Assembly (NCBI GenBank): GCA_040217815.1
Contig: JBEHWI010000018.1
Coordinates: 1-64,000 of the forward strand
DNA: 64,000 bases
Direction: 5' to 3'
Source: UBA5314 sp040217815
Lineage (GTDB): Bacteria; Bacillota; Syntrophomonadia; Syntrophomonadales; Syntrophomonadaceae
Positions within the stretch are counted from its first letter, which is position 1. Every line of letters begins with the position of its first letter. Made by a program: the position numbers and the translations under genes. Below are positions 15,631 through 23,762 of the stretch, in pieces. The notes beneath the pieces were generated by a model. That model saw nothing but the letters and a program-made list of their open reading frames with translations. It did not search any database and had not been told where the DNA came from.

Positions 15631-16911
15631 TTACAAATTGGCGATCATGGCATCGGCGAAGCCGGAACATTTTACTTCACTGGCGCCTTCCATAAGGCGG
15701 GCAAAGTCATAGGTAACCACTTTGCTGGCAATGGTCTTTTCCATGCTTTCGATAATCAGGTCGGCCGCCTCGTTCCAGCCCAGGTGGCGCAGCATCATTT
15801 CTCCGGATAGAATTACCGAGGAGGGATTTACTTTATCCAGCCCCGCGTATTTAGGCGCCGTGCCATGAGTGGCTTCAAATATGGCATGCCCGGTCAGATA
15901 GTTGATATTGGCACCGGGAGCGATCCCTATTCCGCCCACCTGCGCCGCCAGGGCGTCAGATGCGTAATCCCCGTTCAGATTCAGGGTGGCCACCACATCA
16001 AATTCGGTGGGCCGGGTCAAAACCTGCTGCAGGAAGATGTCGGCGATGGCATCCTTTATGAGCAGCCTGCCCTGTTCCAACGCTTCTTTCTGAGCCTGAT
16101 CGGCCGCTTTTTCACCCTGGGCCTCTTTGATCCGGTCGTATTCATCCCAGGTAAAAACCTGGTCCTTAAATTTGGTTTCGGCCAGCTCATAACCCCAGTT
16201 TTTGAAAGCCCCTTCGGTAAACTTCATGATATTGCCCTTGTGAACCAGGGTTACGCTCTTGCGCTTCATTTTCAAGGCCTCGACGATAGCCGCCTCGATG
16301 AGTCGCTTGCTGCCCTCTTCGGATACCGGTTTTATCCCAATACCCGAGGTCTCAGGAAACCGGATCTTGGACACCCCCAACTCTTCCTGGAGGAAAGTGA
16401 TAAGCTTTTTCGCTTCCGGAGACTGGGCTGAATATTCAATACCAGCGTATATATCCTCGGTGTTCTCACGGAAAATAATCATGTCCACATCCTGGGGGCG
16501 TTTGACCGGTGATGGAACTCCGGGGAAATAACGCACCGGACGCAGGCATACGTAGAGGTCCAGTTCCTGGCGCAGAGCCACATTCAAGGAGCGTATTCCA
16601 CCGCCGATCGGTGTAGTCAGGGGGCCTTTAATGGCTATGATATATTCTCTGATGACGTCCAGGGTCTCCTTGGGCAGCCATTCCCCGGTCTGTTTAAAGG
16701 CCTTTTCACCGGCCATAACTTCTTTCCAAACAATCGACTTCCTGCCCTGATAGGCCTTGTCTACGGCTGCATCCAGAACCCGGGAGGCCGCCGCCCAGAT
16801 GTCGGGGCCGGTTCCATCCCCCTCGATAAAAGGTATAATCGGATGATCGGGGACCTTAAGGACTCCGTTTTCTACCACAATTTTTTCCCCAGTAATGTTG
16901 GCCAACTTCAA
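15631..16911 (-). CDS. icd: NADP-dependent isocitrate dehydrogenase
   Basis: 426 residues, close to the E. coli enzyme in length. The substrate loop (IRSLNVALRQ, with S108, N110, R114) and R124 are present, and HGTAPKYAG followed by NPSSVILSGEMML carries the Lys-Tyr pair that binds the NADP 2'-phosphate. It converts isocitrate to 2-oxoglutarate in the cytoplasm. It follows the Re-citrate-synthase-like gene by 42 bp on the same strand. Together with an aconitase encoded elsewhere, these would give an oxidative half-TCA route to glutamate in an anaerobe. Confidence 0.95.
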   Translation of the reverse strand: MKLANITGEKIVVENGVLKVPDHPIIPFIEGDGTGPDIWAAASRVLDAAVDKAYQGRKSIVWKEVMAGEKAFKQTGEWLPKETLDVIREYIIAIKGPLTTPIGGGIRSLNVALRQELDLYVCLRPVRYFPGVPSPVKRPQDVDMIIFRENTEDIYAGIEYSAQSPEAKKLITFLQEELGVSKIRFPETSGIGIKPVSEEGSKRLIEAAIVEALKMKRKSVTLVHKGNIMKFTEGAFKNWGYELAETKFKDQVFTWDEYDRIKEAQGEKAADQAQKEALEQGRLLIKDAIADIFLQQVLTRPTEFDVVATLNLNGDYASDALAAQVGGIGIAPGANINYLTGHAIFEATHGTAPKYAGLDKVNPSSVILSGEMMLRHLGWNEAADLIIESMEKTIASKVVTYDFARLMEGASEVKCSGFADAMIANL

Positions 16912-16953
16912 TTTCCCCTTCCTGTTTGGTTGCCCCGTTCCCGGTAGGCAAAT

Positions 16954-18135
16954 CTATTTTCGGTTTTTATTTTTTCGCTTGTACTCTTCGTATAAATACA
17001 TCAGTTCCTTGTCAAACAGGGAACGTTTCAGGCGTATGGACATGTCTCTAACCATGGGCAGCAGAATTTGGGCTTCCTCGTCACCGAGACTCAGGCCATA
17101 TTCTTTGTGGAACTTGGAAATAATAGCGGCGCTGCCGGAATGCTTTCCGATCACAATCTGTCTCTCCAGGCCGACCTCTTCGGGCGCGAAAACCTCGTAG
17201 GTAAGCGGGTTTTTCAGCACTCCATCGCCGTGGATGCCCGATTCATGGGCAAATATGTTGGAGCCGACGATGGGTTTGCTGACCGGCAGGATGCGGCCCG
17301 AAGCCTGGGCCACGTATTCGGCCACTTCCCTGAACATAGGAGTGTTGGAAGACACGTTGACGTTCATAAGGTGGCGAAGCCCCATGATGACTTCCTGGAG
17401 GCAGGCATTACCAGCCCGCTCTCCCAGGCCGTTGACTGTAACCCCGACGTAGGTGGCACCGGCATATACACCGGAAAGGGCATTGGCGGTGGCCATGCCG
17501 AAATCGTTGTGGGTATGCATCTCAATATCCAAACCCACCGCATCTATAAGGGTCTTGACATAACGGAAGGTAGCCAGCGGGGTGAGTATTCCCACCGTAT
17601 CACAGAAGCGCAGGCGGTTGGCCCCCGAGTGTTTGGCGGTCAGGGCAAACTCGGTTAAAAACTCGGCGTTGGAACGGGATGCGTCTTCGGCGTTTACCGA
17701 AACGTAAAGCCCTTTGTCCTTGGCGAATTTGACCGCGTCGCTCATCATTTTTAATACGTTATCCCTGGTGGTTTGAAGTTTATGTTCGATGTGGATGTCG
17801 GAGGTTGAGATAGATATAGCTACGGCGTCTACGCCGCAGTCAATCGATTCTTTAATATCAGATATTACCGCCCGGTTCCAGGCCATAATGCTGGCTTTTA
17901 AACCGAGGCTGACGATAGCTTTAATGCAGTCCTTTTCCGAGCCTCCCATGACCGGGATGCCCGCTTCTATCTGGGTTACTCCGATTTTATCCAAATATTT
18001 AGCGATCTGTATTTTTTCCTGGTTGGCGAACACCACCCCAGCAGTCTGTTCTCCATCCCTCAAAGTGGTGTCAACAATATTAACTTTGGCACCCTCTTCT
18101 AAAAACCAATCTTTGTTTTTGCCGGCATAAGTCAT
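16954..18135 (-). CDS. Homocitrate/isopropylmalate-synthase-family enzyme, likely Re-citrate synthase
   Basis: 393 residues. The HMGL-like TIM barrel starts with VDTTLRDGEQ (R26, D27), followed by HTHNDFGMA for the divalent metal and VNGLGERAGN. It lacks the C-terminal LeuA allosteric domain, so it is the short NifV/homocitrate class. No nif genes are near, but icd follows directly. In Clostridium kluyveri an enzyme of this class is the Re-face citrate synthase. The neighbour makes acetyl-CoA plus oxaloacetate to citrate the favoured reaction; homocitrate synthase remains the alternative. Ribosome site GAGGAAGTG. Confidence 0.75.
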   Translation of the reverse strand: MTYAGKNKDWFLEEGAKVNIVDTTLRDGEQTAGVVFANQEKIQIAKYLDKIGVTQIEAGIPVMGGSEKDCIKAIVSLGLKASIMAWNRAVISDIKESIDCGVDAVAISISTSDIHIEHKLQTTRDNVLKMMSDAVKFAKDKGLYVSVNAEDASRSNAEFLTEFALTAKHSGANRLRFCDTVGILTPLATFRYVKTLIDAVGLDIEMHTHNDFGMATANALSGVYAGATYVGVTVNGLGERAGNACLQEVIMGLRHLMNVNVSSNTPMFREVAEYVAQASGRILPVSKPIVGSNIFAHESGIHGDGVLKNPLTYEVFAPEEVGLERQIVIGKHSGSAAIISKFHKEYGLSLGDEEAQILLPMVRDMSIRLKRSLFDKELMYLYEEYKRKNKNRK

Positions 18136-18160
18136 TATTTCACTTCCTCTCCCTGTCGAA

Positions 18161-18195
18161 AACCGGTGTATCTCCTTATATCACCAGTGCCGGTT
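18161..18195 (-). terminator. Possible terminator or processing hairpin after gatB
   Basis: In the minus transcript AACCGG at the gatB stop pairs with CCGGTT, followed by TTTC. The stem is short and the loop long (23 nt), so it may only lower readthrough into the citrate-synthase-like gene. Confidence 0.35.
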
Positions 18196-19642
18196 ACTGC
18201 TGACCGAGTATTTCCTTGAGCAGCTGGTTCACCAGGGCCGGGTTGGCCTGGCCTTTGGTCGCCTTCATTATCTGGCCGATAAAGAACCCGAAGGCTTTTT
18301 CTTTACCGTTTTTGTAGTCTTGAACCACTTTGGGATTATCCTTTACAATCTGTTCGATCATCGGTTTTAAGGCATCCTGGTCCGAAATTTGCACCAGGCC
18401 TTTTTCTTTGACTATCTCCTCGGCGTCTTTGCCGGTAAAGAACATCTCTTCAAAAATACTCTTGGCCATCTTGCCGCTTATGGTCCCCTCATCCAGAAGC
18501 TGAAGCATCTTCACCAGTTGATGGGCCTTAACCCGGGACTGGGTAATCTCCATGTTGTTCTGGTTTAAAAGACGGTTTAATTCTCCCATCATCCAGTTGG
18601 CTATTACCTTGGGCTGATTGTAGCCGGCCAGGCACTGGTCAAAAAAGGCCAGGTATTCCGGGCTCAAGGTTATAAGGCCGGCGTCATAGGAGGGCAGTCC
18701 GTATTCTTCCACCAAGCGCTGCTGGGCCTGGTCGGGCAGTTCCGGCAGGTTCTCCTTTACCCGTGCCACCCACTCCCGGGCGATGCGTAAGGGGGGAAGA
18801 TCCGGTTCCGGAAAATAGCGGTAATCATGGGCGTCTTCTTTGGAGCGCATGGAGCGGGTGACCTGTTTGTCGTCATCCCAGGTGCGCGTTTCCTGGATTA
18901 TGGTTTCGCCGTCTTCAATGGCTTCCACCTGGCGGCGGGCTTCATATTCAATCGCCTTCTCCAGTGCCCTGAAGGAGTTCAGATTCTTTATCTCCGCGCG
19001 GGTGCCGAATTCGGCCTGACCAAAGGGCCGCACCGAGACATTGGCATCACAACGCAGCGAACCCTCCTGCATCTTGCAGTCCGAGACCCCTATAAACAGA
19101 AGTACGGAGCGGAGCTTTTCCAAATAAGCACGTGCCTCCTGGGCGCTGCGCATATCGGGCTCCGATACTATTTCCAAAAGGGGCACTCCGGAACGGTTTA
19201 AATCGACCAGGGAAAAGGGGGTGGAGGTTATATCGCCCTGGTGCACCAGTTTGCCGGCGTCTTCTTCCATATGGGCCCGGGTAATGCCTATTCTCTTCCT
19301 GCCCTGTCCAGGCAGTTCGATGTCCAGATAACCCTTTAAACAGATGGGCAGATCAAACTGTGAAATCTGGTAGGCCTTGGGCAGATCCGGGTAAAAATAA
19401 TTCTTGCGATCAAATTTGCTGAATTCGGCGATTTCAGAATTAAGAGCCAGGCCGGTCATAATAGCATATTCAACTACCTGCTGGTTTAACACCGGTAGCA
19501 TGCCCGGAAATCCGGAGCAGACCGGGCAGACATTGGTGTTGGGTTCCCCCCCGAAGCTGTTGGCGCAGGAGCAAAAGATCTTGCTCCGGGTTTTTAACTC
19601 AACATGTACTTCCAGGCCGATTACGGTTTCGAAATCCGGCAT
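18194..19642 (-). CDS. gatB: Asp-tRNA(Asn)/Glu-tRNA(Gln) amidotransferase subunit B
   Basis: 482 residues. It opens with FETVIGLEVHVEL, has the four-Cys zinc region (CSCAN, then CPVCSGFPG), RKNYFYPDLPKAYQIS and EDAGKLVH, and ends with the YqeY-like helical tail domain. GatB binds the misacylated tRNA and activates the carboxylate with ATP, receiving ammonia from GatA. It follows gatA by 1 bp. The intact gatC-gatA-gatB order implies that the organism makes Gln-tRNA and/or Asn-tRNA by the indirect route. Confidence 0.97.
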   Translation of the reverse strand: MPDFETVIGLEVHVELKTRSKIFCSCANSFGGEPNTNVCPVCSGFPGMLPVLNQQVVEYAIMTGLALNSEIAEFSKFDRKNYFYPDLPKAYQISQFDLPICLKGYLDIELPGQGRKRIGITRAHMEEDAGKLVHQGDITSTPFSLVDLNRSGVPLLEIVSEPDMRSAQEARAYLEKLRSVLLFIGVSDCKMQEGSLRCDANVSVRPFGQAEFGTRAEIKNLNSFRALEKAIEYEARRQVEAIEDGETIIQETRTWDDDKQVTRSMRSKEDAHDYRYFPEPDLPPLRIAREWVARVKENLPELPDQAQQRLVEEYGLPSYDAGLITLSPEYLAFFDQCLAGYNQPKVIANWMMGELNRLLNQNNMEITQSRVKAHQLVKMLQLLDEGTISGKMAKSIFEEMFFTGKDAEEIVKEKGLVQISDQDALKPMIEQIVKDNPKVVQDYKNGKEKAFGFFIGQIMKATKGQANPALVNQLLKEILGQQ

Positions 19643-19643
19643 G

Positions 19644-21098
19644 CTATTTCACCCCCAACTGCGGCTGCATCTTGTGAAAATCAGTGTGCTGTTCAAAGGC
19701 GTAGGCCGCCCGGAAGATGCTGCCTTCATCAAACGGTTTGGCAATCAGCTGCATCCCCACCGGAAGCCCGCCGGCCATACCGCAGGGTATGGACATTCCC
19801 GGCAGACCGGCCATGTTGATGGGAACGGTAAGAATATCGTTCATATAAAGGGTCAGCGGATCGCCGATCTGCTCCCCTATTTTAAAAGCGGTGGTCGGAG
19901 TGGTGGGAGCCACTATAACATCATAATTCTCAAAGACCCGGTTGAAGTCCTCATTGATCAGCCGTCTCACCTTCAATGCCTTTAAATAATAGGCGTCGTA
20001 GTACCCGGAACTCAAAGCATAGGTGCCCAGCATAATGCGGCGTTTCACCTCATCGCCAAAACCTTTAGCCCGGCTAAAGGAGAACATATCTACCACATTG
20101 TCGGCGGAAAAATCGCGCAGCCCGTATCTTACACCATCATAGCGGGCCAGGTTGGCGCTGGCTTCGGCAGTAGCCACAAGGTAGTAGGCGGGCAGGGCGT
20201 ATTCGCTGTAGGGTAGGGAAACCTCCTCCACAATAGCACCCAGTTCCTCGTACTTCTTCAAAGCAGCTTTGACTGCACTCCTTATAACTTCCTCGATCCC
20301 CTCCTGGAAATACTCCCGGGGGAAGGCAATTCTCATACCCTTTATATCAGTCTGTAAAAAATCCGTATAATCAGGACGTTCAATATTTACACTGGTGGAG
20401 TCCAGAGGATCGTGGCCGGCTATTGCATTCATCACCAGGGCGCAATCCCGTACATCCCGGCTGAACACCCCCACCTGGTCCAGGGAAGAGGCATAGGCAA
20501 TCACTCCCCAGCGGGAAACCCGGCCGTAGGTGGGTCTTAAGCCCACGATGCCGCAGAATGAGGCCGGCTGGCGTATGGATCCCCCGGTGTCGGTCCCCAG
20601 GGCATAAGGTACTTCCATAGCGGCGACCGCAGCCGCCGATCCGCCTGATGATCCTCCCGGCACCCGTTCCAGGTCCCAGGGGTTGTGGGTCGGGAAAAAG
20701 GCGCTCGATTCAGTTGAAGAACCCATGGCGAATTCGTCCATATTGAGCTTGCCTAAAAGGCACCCGCCGGCGTCTTTGAGAGCTTTGGCGGCGGTGGCAT
20801 CATAAGTCGGGGTAAAGTTCTCCAGAATGTGCGAGCCCGCCGTGGTTCTTACTCCCCGGGTGCAGAAGATGTCTTTCAAGCCGTAGGGCACCCCAAACAG
20901 TCCGGAAAAACTGCCCTTTTCATCACAAAACCTTGCCTGTTCAAGAGCAAGGTCCTCGGTCCGGGTTATAAAAGCTTTCACCTGGTCTTCCACCTCACCT
21001 ATGCGTTTGGCATAGGCCTGGGCGACCTCAAAAGCTGACGTATCCCTGCTCTTCAGAAGGTCCATCAACTGATGGACCGTAAGTTGGCATAACTGCAT
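19644..21098 (-). CDS. gatA: Asp-tRNA(Asn)/Glu-tRNA(Gln) amidotransferase subunit A
   Basis: About 485 residues with the amidase signature. The Ser-cisSer-Lys triad is visible as K75 (GLKDIF), S150 in GGSSGGS and S174 in TGGSIRQPAS. It releases ammonia from glutamine and channels it to GatB. ATG 21098 is chosen because AAAGGAGT lies just upstream; GTG 21101 and GTG 21110 are in frame and the latter overlaps the ribosome site. Middle gene of the gatCAB operon. Confidence 0.96.
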   Translation of the reverse strand: MQLCQLTVHQLMDLLKSRDTSAFEVAQAYAKRIGEVEDQVKAFITRTEDLALEQARFCDEKGSFSGLFGVPYGLKDIFCTRGVRTTAGSHILENFTPTYDATAAKALKDAGGCLLGKLNMDEFAMGSSTESSAFFPTHNPWDLERVPGGSSGGSAAAVAAMEVPYALGTDTGGSIRQPASFCGIVGLRPTYGRVSRWGVIAYASSLDQVGVFSRDVRDCALVMNAIAGHDPLDSTSVNIERPDYTDFLQTDIKGMRIAFPREYFQEGIEEVIRSAVKAALKKYEELGAIVEEVSLPYSEYALPAYYLVATAEASANLARYDGVRYGLRDFSADNVVDMFSFSRAKGFGDEVKRRIMLGTYALSSGYYDAYYLKALKVRRLINEDFNRVFENYDVIVAPTTPTTAFKIGEQIGDPLTLYMNDILTVPINMAGLPGMSIPCGMAGGLPVGMQLIAKPFDEGSIFRAAYAFEQHTDFHKMQPQLGVK

Positions 21099-21114
21099 CA
21101 CTAAGCCCACTCCT

Positions 21115-21399
21115 TTAAATGATCTTGGGCACTTTATACTGACCTTCTTCGACTAGAGGGCCGTTGGCCAGCATTTCATCCCGGGGGGGACTCGCCTGTT
21201 CTTGATCCTGCCGGAAAACATTGCTTATCGGGAGAATATGATCAAGCGGTTCAACCCCTTCTGTGTCCAGGGCGTTTAAACGGTCCGCATATTCCAAAAT
21301 CATGCCCAGTTGTTGAGCATAGGCCTCTTTCTCGGCAGCGGATAGGTCCAGGCGGGCCAGCCTGGCTACATGTTCAACCTGCTCAATTGAGAGAGCCAA
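21115..21399 (-). CDS. gatC: Asp-tRNA(Asn)/Glu-tRNA(Gln) amidotransferase subunit C
   Basis: 94 residues from a TTG start at 21399, preceded by GGGAGGG with 5-nt spacing; an ATG further upstream in frame overlaps nothing useful. The family pattern IEQVEHVARLARLDL near the N terminus, the central VEPLDHILPISNVFRQD and a C-terminal VEEGQYKVPKII are present. GatC wraps around GatA and GatB and stabilises them. First gene of the operon, 16 bp before gatA. Confidence 0.93.
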   Translation of the reverse strand: MALSIEQVEHVARLARLDLSAAEKEAYAQQLGMILEYADRLNALDTEGVEPLDHILPISNVFRQDQEQASPPRDEMLANGPLVEEGQYKVPKII

Positions 21400-21608
21400 A
21401 TATATCCCTCCCATCCTTAACATTCAAATATATATACGCACATTATTATAACAAAAAAACACCTGAACACCTAATAATTTAGCGCCGGGAAGCCCTCTGG
21501 AAGCCAGTGGGACCGGGTCGTTGTTACGTTTGAGATGTGTCAACAGCCCGTCCCCCCACAACACCCTGCTCCTAACATGCTTGAATAACATGTTTCTTCC
21601 TGAATACC

Positions 21609-21821
21609 TTAATTAGTTGCTCCGCTATCTTCGTTTCTTATACATTTAAATGCCTCATAGATCAGTATTGGACCAAAAACGATCACGGATATTGCTCCAA
21701 CAAAATTTATCAATCTTTCAATAGGCTCCATCACAAAACCTGATAATCCACAGTTTAATGGTATTGTTTCAAAGACCAGTCCAACTATAAATCCCAAACC
21801 TAAACTGAATAATCTTTTCAT
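21609..21821 (-). CDS. Small membrane protein, unknown
   Basis: 70 residues with two hydrophobic spans (about residues 4-22 and 38-58) separated by a short loop with one Cys. GGAAGGAGATAAAT precedes the ATG, which supports real translation. No family recognised. It follows another small membrane-protein frame on the same strand by 33 bp, and the surrounding 0.7 kb is more AT-rich than its neighbours. Confidence 0.55.
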   Translation of the reverse strand: MKRLFSLGLGFIVGLVFETIPLNCGLSGFVMEPIERLINFVGAISVIVFGPILIYEAFKCIRNEDSGATN

Positions 21822-21854
21822 ATTTATCTCCTTCCATTTTTACCTGGGTATATT

Positions 21855-22097
21855 TTATAGTGGATTTACACCGAACTTTACTATAGTTAATAAAAGCAAT
21901 AAAAATGCTAATGTAAATAGAAGGATTAATACTAAAAATAATGGCCTTTTACTGTGCAAGTATTTTCTACCTACGTAGATTAATGCACCTAAAACGATTA
22001 ATTCGGAAAAGACCAATAAGTACATTGTTTTAATTTTAAGCTCCCTCCCTTTGGCCATACTAATGGATGAGACCTGGTAACTTATTATTGATACCAT
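21855..22097 (-). CDS. Possible small membrane protein, unknown
   Basis: Up to 80 residues with two strong hydrophobic spans near residues 26-44 and 52-72. Start unclear: ATG 22097 and ATG 22055 lack a ribosome site, whereas GGGAGGGAG lies before ATG 22022, with long spacing. It sits in an AT-rich stretch with the gene at 21609, perhaps as a two-gene unit. No homology recognised; it could be spurious. Confidence 0.4.
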   Translation of the reverse strand: MVSIISYQVSSISMAKGRELKIKTMYLLVFSELIVLGALIYVGRKYLHSKRPLFLVLILLFTLAFLLLLLTIVKFGVNPL

Positions 22098-22317
22098 ATA
22101 TCAATGTTTTGGTTGTTTTGTGTTTCCTTCTACTCGCTTTACGTTATCTACATAAACATTGTTACATAATTTGCCAATGTTAACTGGATATTGGTTTATT
22201 CTGCTTGATTCTGAGAATGAACTACCCGAATAATGTTGTGAATATTGTGACGAGGGACGGGGTTACTGACAAATATTGCAATCCAAGATTATTTTTGCTT
22301 GCCGGGTCTATACTTTT

Positions 22318-22352
22318 TTAGTTCTATATAGTACTATTCTATATAGAACTAA
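22318..22352. promoter_or_regulatory. Perfect 14-bp inverted repeat, probable MarR operator
   Basis: TTAGTTCTATATAG (22318-22331) and CTATATAGAACTAA (22339-22352) are perfect reverse complements around TACTATT. The site ends just before the GGAGGTG ribosome site of a two-gene operon whose second gene encodes a MarR regulator. AT-rich palindromes at their own promoters are typical MarR targets, so autoregulation is the natural reading. Confidence 0.8.
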
Positions 22353-22369
22353 TTCGGAGGTGAATATGA

Positions 22370-22819
22370 ATGGATTGGCGAAAAATAGGCATGGATATGA
22401 TGCGCAAGACAGCCGTCGTATATATAAGCACCATCAATTCAGAAGGATTCCCGGAAACACGCGCCATGTTCAACCTTATTAACGAAGAACAGTATCCAGG
22501 CCTCGCACCCTTTTTCAGGGAATTGCCGGATTTCACAGTCTATCTTTCCAGCAATACTTCGTCTCGCAAGGTAGCCCAAATCCGCTCCCTGCCCCAGGCC
22601 TGCGCCTATTACTCCCTGCCTGAACAATGGTTTGGCCTAAACCTGATCGGTAAGTTGGAAGAAGTAGAAGATAAAGAGATCAAACGCAGCCTCTGGCAGC
22701 CGGGCTGGGAAATGTACTATCCAAAAGGCTGGGAAGATCTCGACTATGCGGTGCTCAGGTTAAAGCCCTATGAAGCTCGTTGTTATTACCAGCTCCAGAC
22801 CTGCAATTTCGAGATATGA
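22370..22819 (+). CDS. Pyridoxamine-5'-phosphate-oxidase-like (split-barrel flavin) protein
   Basis: 149 residues. The N-terminal part (TAVVYISTINSEGFPETRAMFNL) is typical of the split beta-barrel general-stress/PNPOx-like family, followed by the VYLSSNTSSRKVAQIRSLPQACAYY strand-helix pattern. Such proteins bind FMN or related cofactors and often reduce or protect against small toxic molecules. Substrate unknown. GGAGGTG ribosome site; an overlapping frame beginning at ATG 22366 soon loses coding character. Its stop overlaps the marR-like start in ATGA, so the pair is co-translated and probably controlled by the palindrome upstream. Confidence 0.8.
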   Translation: MDWRKIGMDMMRKTAVVYISTINSEGFPETRAMFNLINEEQYPGLAPFFRELPDFTVYLSSNTSSRKVAQIRSLPQACAYYSLPEQWFGLNLIGKLEEVEDKEIKRSLWQPGWEMYYPKGWEDLDYAVLRLKPYEARCYYQLQTCNFEI

Positions 22820-23301
22820 GTAGTAAAAGCAGTTCGGGAAGCGACCAAAACAAGCTGCCGTCAGCCCGGGCGGGGGGGTTTTTAATAGCCAGGGTGCACT
22901 ACCTGGCCGACCGGCTGTTTGCCCGCAAGCTGAAAGAGTACAACATCAAGGATTTAAACCCGGCCCAGGGGCGTATTATGTTCGTTCTCTGGCGCAGGAA
23001 TGACATTCCCATCCAGGATCTGGCCCGGCAGACCTCCCTGGGTAAATCGACCTTGACCAGTATGCTGGATCGCCTGGAGGCCGCCGGTCATTTGGAGCGG
23101 CGGGCAGACCCTCACGACAGACGCAGCCTGTTGGTGTCAGCCCGCGAAATTACGACCGAGGAGGAGCGCTTATACGAAGCAGTCTCCCGGGAGATGGCGG
23201 GTGAGTTTTATGATGGGTTAAGTGAGGCTGAGATCGATCAGTTTGAGCGAATCCTGGCCCATATCCTTAACAATCTGGATCCGGACAGCGAAAGCGTTTG
23301 A
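22816..23301 (+). CDS. MarR-family transcriptional regulator
   Basis: 161 residues from ATG 22816. Winged-helix features: LNPAQGRIMFVLWRRNDIPIQDLARQTSLGKSTLTSMLDRLEAAGHLERR, then ADPHDRRSLLVS, the DxRxR wing. Upstream in-frame codons lie inside the preceding gene and are not used. A dimeric repressor, probably acting at the palindrome 22318-22352. The ligand may be the substrate or product of the partner flavin protein (inference). Confidence 0.92.
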   Translation: MSSKSSSGSDQNKLPSARAGGFLIARVHYLADRLFARKLKEYNIKDLNPAQGRIMFVLWRRNDIPIQDLARQTSLGKSTLTSMLDRLEAAGHLERRADPHDRRSLLVSAREITTEEERLYEAVSREMAGEFYDGLSEAEIDQFERILAHILNNLDPDSESV

Positions 23302-23343
23302 CAGCCTATTTCCGGTAATAGCCAGGGGAATAGGATTGTAATT

Positions 23344-23724
23344 TTAGCGATTGGAGAAGGCAAGGGATTCTATCAGCCATCCGCCAACAAGATCGTCCAG
23401 GTCGGATATCTTTTCGATGATCAAATGGTGGGTCCAGCGATGAGGATAGGGATTTACGATTTTTTCGATGCGTTCGTGTTGGATTTGATAATCGAGACCG
23501 AAAGTGAGAACAATGCAGTCTTCCGGATGGTTTTTAGCCCAGACGGGCGGCAGCCAAACCCAGGCAAATTTATGGTGCCCTGCAAACGAAATCTGTGATT
23601 TCATCACCTGGATTTTTACCGGTCCGATAGCTTGGATTTTTTCCATTACAACCAGGAAAAGCTCAAGCTGTTTGGGGTTGTCGGCAAAGAAGTGTTTAAC
23701 TTCTTCATACAAAACGCTGTCCAT
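23344..23724 (-). CDS. DUF5655-like protein
   Basis: 126 residues, soluble. The layout (VKHFFADNPKQLELFLVVMEKIQAIGPVKIQVMKSQISF, then FAWVWLPP, then WTHHLIIEKISDLDDLVGGWLIES) fits DUF5655 proteins, which also occur as tails of larger DNA- or nucleotide-related proteins. No catalytic residues are evident. The gene lies just 38 bp downstream of ligA on the same strand and may be cotranscribed with it. Function unknown. Confidence 0.65.
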   Translation of the reverse strand: MDSVLYEEVKHFFADNPKQLELFLVVMEKIQAIGPVKIQVMKSQISFAGHHKFAWVWLPPVWAKNHPEDCIVLTFGLDYQIQHERIEKIVNPYPHRWTHHLIIEKISDLDDLVGGWLIESLAFSNR

Positions 23725-23762
23725 ATTATGCCAATCTTTCAGGAGAGCTTATATCAATCTTC

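Noticed and set aside
16954..18135. LeuA isopropylmalate synthase or NifV
   Set aside because: No C-terminal regulatory domain as in LeuA and no nitrogenase genes near; neighbouring icd favours citrate formation. Kept as alternatives only.
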